From positions 1 to 64,000 of the forward strand of contig JADGJC010000168.1 in assembly GCA_027596075.1 (NCBI GenBank): a stretch of DNA of 64,000 nucleotides. Direction: 5' to 3'. The position numbers and the translations under genes are program-made. Position 1 is the first letter of the stretch. Every line of letters begins with the position of its first letter. Below, piece by piece: positions 1 to 9,934 of this stretch. The notes beneath the pieces were generated by a model. The model saw only the letters and a list, made by a program, of their open reading frames with translations. It was not told the origin of the DNA and did not search any database. The stretch is from Rhizophlyctis rosea. Lineage: Eukaryota > Chytridiomycota > Chytridiomycetes > Rhizophlyctidales > Rhizophlyctidaceae.

Positions 1-281
1 TGTAATCACGTCGATCGCTTACGTGTTTTTCTGTCGCACATGTGCCACCTTGAGTGACATATGTGCTCGTGCGTGTGTATGTTATGTTGTTCATTATTCA
101 ATTATCTCAATATACATCCAAACAGTGAACTTCTTGTTCATTTGAGTGTGTATTGCTTCATTACCAAGCAAGTCCATTGACCAGCACAAAGTTACAGGAA
201 CATGGGTACATAGTGCGGCTGCACAAGGATGGGAGGACCCTGTTCATTTCCTGGGATAAACCCAATCCGCCCAATCCATCA

Positions 282-494
282 TCACCCCAAGATGGAGGTG
301 AGTATCACCAGCGGCCCCAGGGCCAGGGAGCCGGCAACGGCACTGCTGGACGAGAGGACACAGAGGAACTCGTCATCAATTTCAATCCCGCCGATCCTTT
401 GTCTTAGCTCAATCTTCGAGCCCACTTGATGGCCAGCAACCCAAGGTATGATCACATCACAAAACCGGTTGGGCGTGGACGCTGATGTAAGCAT
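282..494 (-). CDS. possible 70-aa small membrane protein
   Basis: This is an ATG-initiated ORF of 70 codons. Its second half is hydrophobic (Ala/Gly/Leu/Val-rich, about residues 50-69) and could form one membrane segment. It starts about 50 bp from the ATG of the small membrane-protein ORF on the other strand, a compact divergent layout that would suit a viral segment. I do not recognise the sequence, and a chance ORF of this size is quite possible. A longer plus-strand frame covers the same bases but has no ATG. Confidence 0.22.
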   Translation of the reverse strand: MLTSASTPNRFCDVIIPWVAGHQVGSKIELRQRIGGIEIDDEFLCVLSSSSAVAGSLALGPLVILTSILG

Positions 495-544
495 TCGATT
501 CCTCCTGTTAAAAACATGCTCAGCACGTAGTAGCTGACCTTAAC

Positions 545-907
545 ATGCCTCTGCAAGCACAACTCCTGATCAACGCCATGGTTGCGTGGATGTCGTTCTT
601 TGGCTCTCGATTCGTGGCTAATGATCTGGCCGTGGCCTGCGGGTCGGTATTGGATCACCCAACCGCTAAAACGGTGACACTCTTCGCCATCATGTACCAG
701 GCCTCACGGGATGTTCACACGGCCATCGTGGCGACATCATTCTTCCTCGTCCTGCGATATCTCATGTCTCGGCTGTCCACTTGCAAGCCATACAAAGATA
801 AGCAATCGGCCCCAGATGTGGATGTCCGGGGCGAATTTTGCCGAGCATTTCAAGGGGAGCCAATCCCCCCGTCGTACAGAAAGCACACTAGTCTCTATCC
901 AGATTGA
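545..907 (+). CDS. small membrane protein, giant-virus-like
   Basis: This intronless ORF encodes 120 residues. It has hydrophobic stretches at about residues 7-20, 42-51 and 58-73, then a polar, basic tail. The segment around residues 51-73 (Y-Q-A-S-R-D-V followed by a hydrophobic helix) resembles a short Arg-Asp-plus-helix motif that I associate with small membrane proteins of nucleocytoplasmic large DNA viruses. That resemblance is from memory and is weaker than for the neighbour. The last 20 bases overlap the 3' end of the convergent 465-codon ORF. Such tight packing is normal in large DNA viruses and unusual for this fungus, whose genes are spaced and spliced. The function is unknown; a virion or replication-factory membrane role would be a guess. 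Confidence 0.5.
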   Translation: MPLQAQLLINAMVAWMSFFGSRFVANDLAVACGSVLDHPTAKTVTLFAIMYQASRDVHTAIVATSFFLVLRYLMSRLSTCKPYKDKQSAPDVDVRGEFCRAFQGEPIPPSYRKHTSLYPD

Positions 908-2285
908 TGATGAGTTCGTTCGTCTTCCTTTTCCTTCTGCCCCCCGCCGCCGCGCGCTTTGGTGCCTTTTTGGCAATGGCAGGGGTTACAACGTCGTCAG
1001 GAATGGAGCAAACAGAGCGGACGTCATCTTCTTGTATGCGGGGTGGCGGCGAGACAGGGCGGGGCGACTCTGCCCGCGGGGATCCCGAACCAGGGGAAGG
1101 GGGGCGAGCCTCGTCGACAGAGCTGTCGAGGAAATCATCCCTCATCAAGTTACGGATTTCATCCGCCGTCAACGTGGGACCTTGGAGATCGATAGGGGAA
1201 GGCGCACGGGTGGGCAGCGGACCCTTACGGGAGGGGACGCTATGTCCACCATGAGATGGTGACGTACGGTTGCGTTGCGCCGGCGGCGCCGGTGACGGTG
1301 CCCTCCCCGCCCTTGCAAGGTGTTCTCGAACCCGTGCTTCGATCACATCGTCCATCTGCTTTTCCTGAGCTTTCCTCAGCTTGTCCAACTGTTCCAGCTT
1401 TGTCTTCTCAATTCGTTTGGTCACCATGGTACTTCCGAAACTCATGCCCATCATCATGAGGAGATGCAGCTCGGGACCGACAGCCACCGACGAGCGGTAC
1501 TTCTCAATAAGTTCGAGGAGGACCTCGTCGTATGAACCCTTGTTCATCACCTCAAAATTGATGCGTTGAGACCATTCTCGCATGTCTATGTTCATCGGAT
1601 TTACCCAGTTGTTGACCTCCACCAATCCGTCCGCAAGCACAACTAGCCCCGTCCTCCATAACCCAAGGCTACCTTCCATGTCGCGTCTGGTCTCCACGAA
1701 CTGCAACTCGTCCTTGATTTCCCGGAGATCGCAGTCCATGGTAAGCACCTTGGACGAGTACCTTCCATCCTTGTTCTTCAGCTCATATTGATGAAGGAGG
1801 TAACTCTTTTGTCGGCGGATCCCGTCCTCACTGTCACCAAACAGCCCGGAGTCTCCTCCTCTAAGGTAGGCGCCAAACGATTCGCCCGTATTCACAGGAG
1901 GTACCGACCTTGGGGTGGCCGGCCTTGCATCCTCCTGTGCCTCCTGTGCCATGGAGCGGACGGAGGCCGCTGGGGAATGTGACCGCCGCGGTGACGGGGA
2001 GCGCGCCCGCTCCAGCTGTGCGTCCGCGTCCAAGTCTGGTTCAGAAGGTTCCCTCTTGGGAGCTATCTTGGTTTTGTTGGCAAAGGCTTCGAACTCACCA
2101 TCCGACTCGGTATCGTACTTTATTCTGGGTTCCTCAACATCAATCAAAGGCCTGTGGTTGGCTGATGTTGGGTTGGGCTCAGTCAGCAGCTCGATGTTTG
2201 GCGCTGCCGACGCACGGGTACCAACAAATTGGGCACTCGCCGGTAAAACCCGGTCGCTGCTTTGCTCCAACTCGATGTGGGTCAT
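888..2285 (-). CDS. giant-virus conserved protein, DUF5767-like
   Basis: This is an intact, intronless ORF of 465 residues. I start it at the ATG at 2285; the frame extends a few codons upstream but only with a TTG. Layout: an acidic, low-complexity N-terminus (1-145, with a Ser-Pro/Arg patch near 95-110); a folded helical domain at about 145-285; then a Pro/Ser/Arg-rich tail with a basic run near the end (A-A-A-G-G-R-R-K-R-K). The domain opens with R-R-Q-K-S-Y-L-L, passes through N-P-M-N-I-D-M-R-E-W-S, and ends with G-P-E-L-H-L-L-M-M-M-G. This order matches a conserved family of unknown function in nucleocytoplasmic large DNA viruses (DUF5767 in Pfam, as I recall). I know of no cellular family with it. 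An endogenous viral gene is the best reading. The ORF is undamaged, so insertion was recent, constraint persists, or both. Its role is not known. Confidence 0.78.
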   Translation of the reverse strand: MTHIELEQSSDRVLPASAQFVGTRASAAPNIELLTEPNPTSANHRPLIDVEEPRIKYDTESDGEFEAFANKTKIAPKREPSEPDLDADAQLERARSPSPRRSHSPAASVRSMAQEAQEDARPATPRSVPPVNTGESFGAYLRGGDSGLFGDSEDGIRRQKSYLLHQYELKNKDGRYSSKVLTMDCDLREIKDELQFVETRRDMEGSLGLWRTGLVVLADGLVEVNNWVNPMNIDMREWSQRINFEVMNKGSYDEVLLELIEKYRSSVAVGPELHLLMMMGMSFGSTMVTKRIEKTKLEQLDKLRKAQEKQMDDVIEARVREHLARAGRAPSPAPPAQRNRTSPSHGGHSVPSRKGPLPTRAPSPIDLQGPTLTADEIRNLMRDDFLDSSVDEARPPSPGSGSPRAESPRPVSPPPRIQEDDVRSVCSIPDDVVTPAIAKKAPKRAAAGGRRKRKTNELIINLDRD

Positions 2286-2300
2286 TACCAATAACTTCAA

Positions 2301-2312
2301 GAAAAATTTATA
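2301..2312 (-). promoter_or_regulatory. TATA-like A/T-rich promoter of the viral-like ORF
   Basis: Read on the minus strand the sequence is TATAAATTTTTC, ending 15 bases before the ATG at 2285. A TATA element so close to the start codon implies a very short 5' leader. That fits A/T-rich promoters of large DNA viruses better than those of the neighbouring fungal genes. No expression data are available, so this rests on sequence and position only. Confidence 0.4.
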
Positions 2313-2455
2313 ACGTCATCCGCTTTCAAGATTCCTTATGACCAGAGAGTCCGTCCTCCCACCCAGGTATGTATGTTACGCGGCCTGTCTCAGCCCTGTC
2401 GCCAAGTCGAAGACGTCCATGCTGACTTTCTGACTTCTTATAGTAACGGCAAGCA

Positions 2456-2980
2456 AGACTCGTTTGCAAGTCAAGGACACACACACAAGGCCAAGGATCT
2501 CAAGGAATAGCGCCGGCTGGTGCGAAGGTCTTCTTTCCTGGACCTTCTATCATTTCGGTGAGTGGGGACGTTGCAAGCCGTTGCCTCCGAAACCACCAAG
2601 TCCCGGGTGCTGTACATACTCGTGGCCGGGGATCCTTTCATTCCAACTGGACTTTGCCGTGAACTCTTCTGAGGAATCCGACGTACGGTGTTTGGTGTCG
2701 TGTGGTTGGGTGGTGGAAGGGGCAACCGCTTGTGCTCTCCTCCTTTCGTCGTTGGATACAGATTTTATCTTCTCAATCTTCTGTCACCTCCACAAGCAAA
2801 GGAAACTCGTCGCTCATCCAACTTGGTATTCGAGGTAGGCAGGCGGGACCGCTGCTGCTTGCCAATAAGTTCGCTAACAAGTCCCTTCCAGTTCCGCTTC
2901 GGAGGCTTTCAGGGGATTCAAAAGAATGGCGTGGAATCCGTCGCTACCTTCTCGGAAGGTAACCGTAAAAGCCGGGAACA
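2456..2980 (+). repeat. dispersed repeat family, copy A
   Basis: This is one of three long copies of a diverged repeat, all in the plus orientation. The head (2476-2575) has a 'caagg' run, then 'ggtcttctttcctggacctt', then a splice-donor-like 'ggtgagtgggga' and 'gcaagccgttg'. The middle has 'ctctcctcctttcgtcgttgg', shared with copy C. A GT...AG interval near 2835-2891 resembles an intron and lines up with one in copy C. The copy ends in the structured module at 2926-2979. It contains a 124-codon frame (2464-2838) that is not conserved between copies, so I do not call it a gene. I find no transposase or reverse transcriptase; it may be a non-autonomous element or a spliced non-coding transcript family. 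Confidence 0.55.
2926..2979 (+). repeat. structured repeat module, copy A1
   Basis: Conserved left part (atggcgtggaatccgtcgc), then a perfect 7-bp hairpin (taccttc / gaaggta, loop tcg), then a conserved right part (aaccgtaaaagccggg). The left ggc can pair with the right gcc. It forms the 3' end of repeat copy A. Confidence 0.6.
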
Positions 2981-3165
2981 ATCGAGATATAATACTCGTC
3001 TTGACTCGTTCCTGTATGTATGCTGGTGTATCCTTCCATCCGTGCGGCTACATTCCCTAATCCAAATTCCCACCTTCAATCCATTCACTTTTCAAGACGC
3101 CAAAGCCACTGAACCAACAGTTTTTCTCTCAACTCGGAATGACATCGACCATTGCACATGAAGCA

Positions 3166-3234
3166 ATGCGGATGGCGTGCAATCCGTCGCTACTCCTTCG
3201 AGGAGTAACCGTGAAAGCCGGTGAACATTCCGCA
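3166..3234 (+). repeat. structured repeat module, copy A2 (best-formed)
   Basis: Same left and right conserved parts as A1. The central hairpin is tactcct / aggagta with loop tcg. Compared with A1, several arm positions differ on both sides so that pairing is kept, which points to selection at the RNA level. Here the ends also pair: atgcggat at the left with attccgca at the right, enclosing the whole module. It stands about 190 bp after copy A, without a recognisable head of its own. Confidence 0.6.
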
Positions 3235-3689
3235 CTTCCCACCATCTGCCGTACTTTCCGTGAGCAGCAACAGAAGCAACAACAACTTCAAATTCACAAG
3301 TTCAACTATATCAAGTAGCCACGCTTTCGTGAAGCCGCCGTATCTCCCGGCGCACTGGCGGATGGCGAACGCTTGCGTCATCCCTCCTCTTCTCCTTCAA
3401 GCTATAGTTAGTTATTCAATCTATTCTCATCTCTATCATTCTAAACCATGGAATATTCTCTCCCATTACTCATTCCGGCGGCGGTCAACAAGTTCGAAAA
3501 GGACGACGACCGATCCACGTCATCCCGCAAAACTACAAGAACCCGGAAAAGCGTTCGGACCATTCTTCCTCTTCGGACCTTCGCGCCTTTTCCTTCTGGT
3601 GAGCGGAGACATCTCGTTTCTCGCGTTGCAGTCAGATTGTATCAGCTTATTGCTTTACTAGCTCATCAACCAATCCCGGCGACCGGACC

Positions 3690-4480
3690 CGCTCGGCAAC
3701 GCAAGGCACTCTACACGATACAAGGCTTCAAGGACACAAGGAACCGCCATCGCTTGGTACTGGGTCTTCTTTCGGCTTCAAGGACTCAAGGATTGGTTAC
3801 GGGTCTTCTTTCGCTGGACCTGTGGATTTGTCGGTAAGCGGAGAGATGTAAGCTGTTGGCGTTGTGGGAGAGCAGACAACCCACCACCACTTCGCTTAGT
3901 TACCACGTGTCGTTTTGCTTATGCGTTGATTAGGAAAATAGTTATTTTTAGTTCTAGGGCTTCGTGGGGGTCGCCGCGTGTGGTGGAGTGCTGCATTTGC
4001 TTCATTTTGCCTTTTTCAGTTTAACGCATGAGTGGGCGTGACTCAGGGGTGGCTGTGCACGAATTGTATATACTTTGGTTCTAATAAACTTTGTCTTTTT
4101 CGCATGTTAACATTAGTTCAGTTTCAAGATCTCAATACCGTCCGCCACCACCAAGTTCCCGCTTGCCGTACGCAATGACAGCCTTTTTGTCGCTGGGAGT
4201 CCTGATTGGATGGAAAGATAGGCGTAATCTCTTTCTAGGGGTTGCGGTCCGTATTCCCTGTGGTGACTGGTGTAGTGGTAGATGGCACGGCTTATGGTCT
4301 CCTCGTTTCTCGTGATGGAAAGACATGCAATACACTAATTGTTTATCTTCGCGAGTGATGCATATCCAACCTCTCGACCCACAAACGTTTTCCAAGTCGT
4401 GTTACTTCAAGAATATCACATTGAGCGAATGGCGTGGAATTCGTCGCTGCCCTTTCCGGGTAACCGTCACAGCCGGTAAC
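3690..4480 (+). repeat. dispersed repeat family, copy B
   Basis: This is the longest copy, about 790 bp. Its head (about 3720-3850) repeats the 'gggtcttctttcgctggacctg' block twice and ends in the donor-like 'ggtaagcggagag'. The interval 3850-4130 is private to this copy and may be an insertion. The middle (4160-4265), including 'cctttttgtcgctgggagtc', is nearly identical to copy C at 10085-10185. It ends in the structured module at 4429-4480. No coding capacity is shared with the other copies. Confidence 0.55.
4429..4480 (+). repeat. structured repeat module, copy B
   Basis: Left part atggcgtggaattcgtcgc, shorter hairpin tgccc / gggta with one G-U pair, right part aaccgtcacagccggtaac. The arms differ from A1 and A2 but still pair. 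Confidence 0.55.
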
Positions 4481-4486
4481 ATTGTA

Positions 4487-6749
4487 TCATAAACCTGTTT
4501 ACCGTGTAATATATCCTGTATCATGAAGTGAAAGAAAGCATGCGGATGAACACCTCGTCACCCAGCTTCGTGAATGAACCATTCTGAGGCATGAACGGCT
4601 CGTTTTGAAGTCGCTACAGCAGTCCCATCGACCACTTCTTTCGGTTGCCGCCCAAACAGCTGATCACTGGCCCTGCTCCGTGACTCCACCACTCTTCTAA
4701 AACATATAGAAAGCATGACAGTGGAACATCAGAGGCCCCCGTGAAACCTTCCCGGTATCCCAGCTCTTTCTCACTCTCCCCAGGTCCACCTTGACCATTT
4801 CCTTTGCCACCGCCGACACCTTTGCCGACTCCGGATGGTCTCAACATATCCACAAAACAGCGGTCTCGTCCAGTACGGTATTATGGACATGCGGATCAAC
4901 TCCGAAAGATGAGGGGAAAGACAGGAGAGGGAGGAAATCTCCGCATGGCTTCATTGGTGCGGTTGTTTTCGGATTGGATGAAGATGGCAACTTGAGTTTC
5001 GATCTTGGAGCGGATGATGGGTTACAGGTTGAGGAAGCCCATGAGAAGTCCATGGAGAAGGCAGTATCATTCAACTGCCCATGGCAGATACCGCCATACC
5101 ATGGTCACAACAGAAGAACAATGTTCGTCTTTATCATCTTTGGGATACCCTCCAGGACCATATCCGGCGGTAAACACCTTCGACCCTCGATGCGGGGACA
5201 TCTCAACCATAAATCCTTATGCATCTGCAAGGCTCTGGCGAAAATGGTCCTCAGCAATGCACAACTTGTACGCATCTGGGATAAGTCGTCATCCAAAACA
5301 TTTGAAAGGCCGGGATGATGCCTCTTGGATATCGACGCGAATCACGCGATTAGGACCCTTGGGTGGCCTCCCCTAACACAACGTCACACATGAAGGTCAA
5401 GCCACGCACAGATGGCGTATTGGCGGCCGACTATGTAAACAACCCATCCCTCAACTGTGGTGGGTGAGAGATATATAAGTTCTGATACCTATGGTATGGA
5501 AAAAAACACTATTGCCCCATAGATGCACCACATTTCCTGGTAGCGCACATCGGATTCTATAGTTTCACTGATTCACTTCGTATGGGGAAACCAGGACCAC
5601 TATAGTGGATTCGGCGTCGATGGTTGGTTTGGTAAACTTTGCGGTTGTGATGGATAATTTTAACCACTCTGGGAAAAGTTTTCCATTTCTCATGATAGCT
5701 TCTGCGAACAAGTCAACCGAAACGCAAACCAGTGCATTGTCTAAATTTCTTCACCAAATGCATTCTCAATTCATTTCTACCCTGTTAAAGTTTTGAAGTT
5801 GTTTTACCTGGAAGGGCTAAGTTAGCTAAGCCACACTTGGCGGGATGTTGATGGGCCGAAAAGTCATTAACAGTGTGAAACTCATTGATGAGGAGAGAGC
5901 AAAAGTGGTATTAATCTTGCTTGTTGTTCGACACACCAGGAATTAGGATACTCTTTCAGATCTTTGGACCGTCATTTCTTCTGGGAATAACTACGGGCAT
6001 CATCCGCCATACCCCGTTTGGGACTTGTGAACAGATGGCATGTTTTCTGTATTTATGATAATTGTATGAATAGTGGATGTCAAAATATCGCAAAGATTGC
6101 GTAAAAAGATTATTTGCATAGCTCAAGCGAACGGTGTTGAAGGTCAAGAGAGATGTTGAAGGTCATGAGAGAAGTTCGGTGGTGGTGCTAGTCATGATGA
6201 GGCAGAGACATTTTTGTACCTCGAAGGTGTGCCACCGACCAACAACCCGTCCTGAGCAATGGGGCCGTGTGGCCGTATCTCAGATTCTCAATGGAAGTGG
6301 CTTAATGACTTATGGGTTCATACACTCAGCCAGACTCTTCAAACAAAAAGCAATGCGAATGTATTCTCAATACATGGTTGAGCAACTTTGACAACACTCA
6401 GGCACATATCACCAGCATGGATATATTTCAACCCTAACAAACAGCATATCAAATGAACAACATTACTATGAATCAATGCGAAGGTCACACACATGCTGTG
6501 TAACGAATAAAGAACAAAACGGCAGGGAAAAGGTGGAATACTTACATCAATGGGAAGAGCGTGGTGCTCTTCCCGTCCATCATGGTGACCTTATGACTCA
6601 TCACCACATCTCATTATCCAGCATTTTTGACAAAACCTGACATGGATTCAAATATCCAAACCGTCGTCCCGGCTCATCAACAGCCCTACATGAAAGCAAA
6701 ACGCACATAAGTTCTCTATCCGCGAAGAAAGCTTGGGGCGTTAACATTC
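4487..6749. other. 2.2-kb stretch with no gene I can support
   Basis: Frames of 60-175 codons occur at about 4,610-5,380 on both strands. They overlap each other, lack shared motifs and show no splice logic. The longest (4791-5318, plus) mixes with another plausible frame at 5005-5376, so a decayed gene is possible. From 5,400 to 6,740 the sequence is more A/T-rich with only short chance frames. One perfect 9-bp inverted repeat lies at 6552-6574 and is listed separately. Confidence 0.4.
6552..6574. repeat. perfect 9-bp inverted repeat
   Basis: gggaagagc and gctcttccc flank a 5-base loop (gtggt). It lies in the otherwise featureless part of the virus-like segment. Some giant viruses mark transcript 3' ends with hairpins, but no intact gene ends here, so a function is only a possibility. 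Confidence 0.35.
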
Positions 6750-9383
6750 ATTGCCCTGTACGAAGGCGAAAACACATACCAGTCAAACCACCGCCGGCGA
6801 GAAAAGCGTCACCTAAACCCAACTCCTCGAATTCCTCCTCACCTTCACTAGCAACCAAACTCTCCACAACCGTCCGTTCCGCCCCAGTGGCGATCGACCC
6901 TGAAGTCACCACCTTGGCACATGAAGCCCTACACGAGACTAACAAGATTAGTATGCAGCATGCACTACATATAAGGCACATCGTGTATTCAACACTCATG
7001 GGAATGACACGGTGGAAAGTAGATCCCCGGTAACCGCAGCCCTTCCTGCTGGCTTGTCGTCCTCAAAGACCCCAAAAACAGGGAATTTCACGAGTCCCAA
7101 GGCCACATCGGTAAAGGTCACCGCCGGTTCTAAACAATGCATAACAGCCACCATGAGTACAAACTCCTCCACGCAAACTGTTATCGCGAAAAGATTGACG
7201 ATGCCAAACTCACCCATGCTGGGAATCTTCTTCACCCCGGGATGCGCCTGGCATCCAGAATCGAGGGTCCAAAAAGCGGGCACCTCGTCATCCGCGTTCA
7301 CCTAGGATGGCGATTGCATTTTATACATGTCAGACACCACTGATCAAAATCGTTATCGATCAATACTGACAATCGGACACTCACCAGTGGACTCTTGATC
7401 AACGAGCTGGCATTCGGGTCCCTGCGTCCCGTTCGCACACCCTCCGACGCCGTACGCCCACCAAAGATGCCGTTGTTGTGGAGAGTCTTCTCAACATGGT
7501 GCTTCTTTCCGTACCCGCCGCCGACATTGGCCCCAAGTTCTCGCTGCCCCCCTCAGCAATAGCCTATCAATGGAAATGAATAGTCAGTACGCGGCACGAT
7601 TGTTCCTGTTGAACATATGTGAAGACCTACTTTCGAGACGCATCGCTCAAAGTCAATTTCGTCCTTCATTTCCACCAACGTCTTCGGCGCGGTGGGTGGG
7701 AACTTTGGTGAGCACTTTCTCGCCGGCTTTGGTGCGTGGACGGACCTGATCGACGTCGATGTTAATCATTATGAAGATTCATATCAGCGGATGCTATACG
7801 AAGGTGATCAGAACACTTACGGATCAAAATAGCCAGCCCAATCAGGCTTCTTCGCACCGAGGTTGTCGTCTTCCGAACTGTCATTGTCCCTCGAATCTTC
7901 GTCGTCATCAAGCACAATGACTTCCACCACTTCATCGGATTCCGAACCGTCATTGTCTTGCGAATCATCGTCAACGCTTCCTCCTTCATTGCTTTCCTCG
8001 GTGTCACTGCTCTCCTCAGCGTCGATGCTTTCATCATTCTCACTGCTTTGTGCAATGTCGATGCTTCCATCATTGTCGTTGCTTTCCCTCATTTCGGAAG
8101 TTCCATCATTGTCACTCTCTTCCGTAGCTTCGTTGCTCTCCTCCATGGGGCGGGACTCATTGAGACGGTTTTTCCACACGAGGAGGATTTTGCTTTCCCA
8201 TTTCAGGGTGACACTTTGCCAGTCGTTGTTGGGGAGCTATTGAGTTAGAGTCTTTCGCCTGTCCTCAACCAGGCGCTCGGTGTCAAGCACAACCTGTTGG
8301 ATGTGTGGAGAAGTACGAGGTAAGCAAGACGCTTCATCAACCAAGGGACGAACAAACAGCGACGATCATCAGACTTCAATGGCCACTCCCCCATCTAATG
8401 AAGAAAGGAATATGATTGCAACAACAAACACACCTGCTTTCCCTCCACGCTTATTCCCTGAGCAGCCTCCTGCAGCGTCCCGCTCTCCTGGAATTGCTTG
8501 ATAGCCCCAACAGCCTGGTCGGTCGTCGGAAACTTCCCCTCTTGCAAGCGCTTCGTAACCTCGCGGACCTTCTCAGAGTTGTCACGGATGGGGCCAAAGA
8601 CGTTGGATCCACAAACAAATTGGGTAGCGCCTTCTGTGCAATCAAAAGAAATGCGAAACTAAAGGTTACTTCAAATCCATATCCAAGAGGCTGGCGGCAA
8701 AACGATTCCTCTTGAACTGCATCTATCCTCCCCGAATGCACCACGGGACCCATGCATCGAGTGACAAATTATCTCATTTTTTCGGGCATATCCAGTGTGC
8801 AACACTCTTGCTTGTACGAACGATCCATCACAATTCCTCCGCAGTGTTTGAGTGGCCTTGATGCCGTCCATCCCAACTTGATTCCATATGGCTCTTTTAC
8901 TGAATGCAAATTCGCGTACCTTCTTTCTCAAGGACCTCATTGAGGATACGCAAGACATCGGCCGCTGAAAGTGCTATTGTCAAGTATATGTGTACAATGA
9001 AAGGAGTGGCCAGCACAAACCCAACGCTTACCTGCCAGCTCAGTACACAGGAGAACGACACCTGCCTGACAAACAGGTTGGAGGACTTCGAGTACACGGG
9101 CGGGGGATTTGTCCTTCAAACTGAAGACGAGGTTGCTCCCCTTCTTCAAGGTGCGGTAATACAAGCCCTCTGGTTGTAAGATGGTGCAAACCGAGTGCAC
9201 CGCGCCCGTAACGCTTTCCGGCCACATCTTGAGTAAGTAGGTGTACGATCCCGCCGCCTGAATATGAAGCTCTGTCGCCGCGTGAGTGTCCGTAAGTTGC
9301 GAAATTCTTACCTTGAGTCCACAAAACTCCTTTCTGCCCAGCCAAGCCAACCCATTCCACACGTCTGCTGGGATCCCCTCCAT
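6750..9383 (-). pseudogene. frame-broken coding-like region, unknown family
   Basis: Several minus-strand blocks look protein-coding but do not join into one frame. An ATG at 9383 opens about 110 codons. A phase-1 intron (gtaagcg...caatag) then leads to a block reading A-L-S-A-A-D-V-L-R-I-L-N-E-V. The frame is lost after 'gagaaagaag', and a different frame gives K-E-P-Y-G-I-K-L-G-W near 8,890. Another block (near 8,600-8,430) contains F-V-C-G-S-N-V-F-G-P-I-R. An Asp/Glu/Ser-rich block (8179-7829) ends at a good donor, gtaagtg. Later blocks near 7,700 and 7,480 contain a Gly-rich piece (G-A-N-V-G-G-G-Y-G). At least two single-base frame changes are needed, one beside a run of six G. It could be a decayed viral or fungal gene, or a real gene with assembly indels. 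I do not recognise the family. Confidence 0.35.
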
Positions 9384-9934
9384 TTGTACGACTTTCAAAG
9401 GTGAAAAGTGGATTTCTGATAGCCCAAATACGTGCTCCTGAGTGGTGTGAAGCTCGTGTGTTTTTTGGTGATGCGAGGAATGATCAACTGACTGTGCTTG
9501 AGTGCGTGTTATTACCGGTATGTCGTGAAATGAGTCGACACGAGGGTCTGTCTTCTGTCGGATGGACCTGATCGCCTCATGATGACATGTTTGGATGGGA
9601 TGTCACGATGACTCATACAAATTGATTGATCCTTACCTAATACATAATACGTCGGATGCCAAGTCGCCAATCTGTAAACAAGATGTCCTTGGGCTGCTCT
9701 GCTGGTGCATCACAATCCATGTTCTGACCGACTTGGCCGCGCTAACATTGACTCTACCATTTCTTTCGCTCTCTTCTCATCACTTCATTAGTGCAGGTGG
9801 ACTGAAGAAGCTAAGTAAGTGGACAAAACACGCCTCCAAATCAACACTCTTGGCTGACCGTCTCGGGCTTTGATATCAGGTTTTCTGTACTCCGCACTGG
9901 TATTCAAACCATTCAAGGCTCAAGTTTGAATGGC
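9384..9934. other. 550-bp gap before repeat copy C
   Basis: Only short frames without family resemblance. It would hold the promoter of the minus-strand broken region if that is a gene. Nothing else is visible. Confidence 0.4.

Noticed and set aside
153..407. 84-codon plus-strand frame near the left edge
   Set aside because: It begins with TTG; the frame has no ATG and an upstream stop lies close by. The protein-like start may be a remnant but does not support a gene call.
2464..2838. 124-codon frame inside repeat copy A
   Set aside because: Not conserved in copies B and C; crosses donor-like and intron-like sequence.
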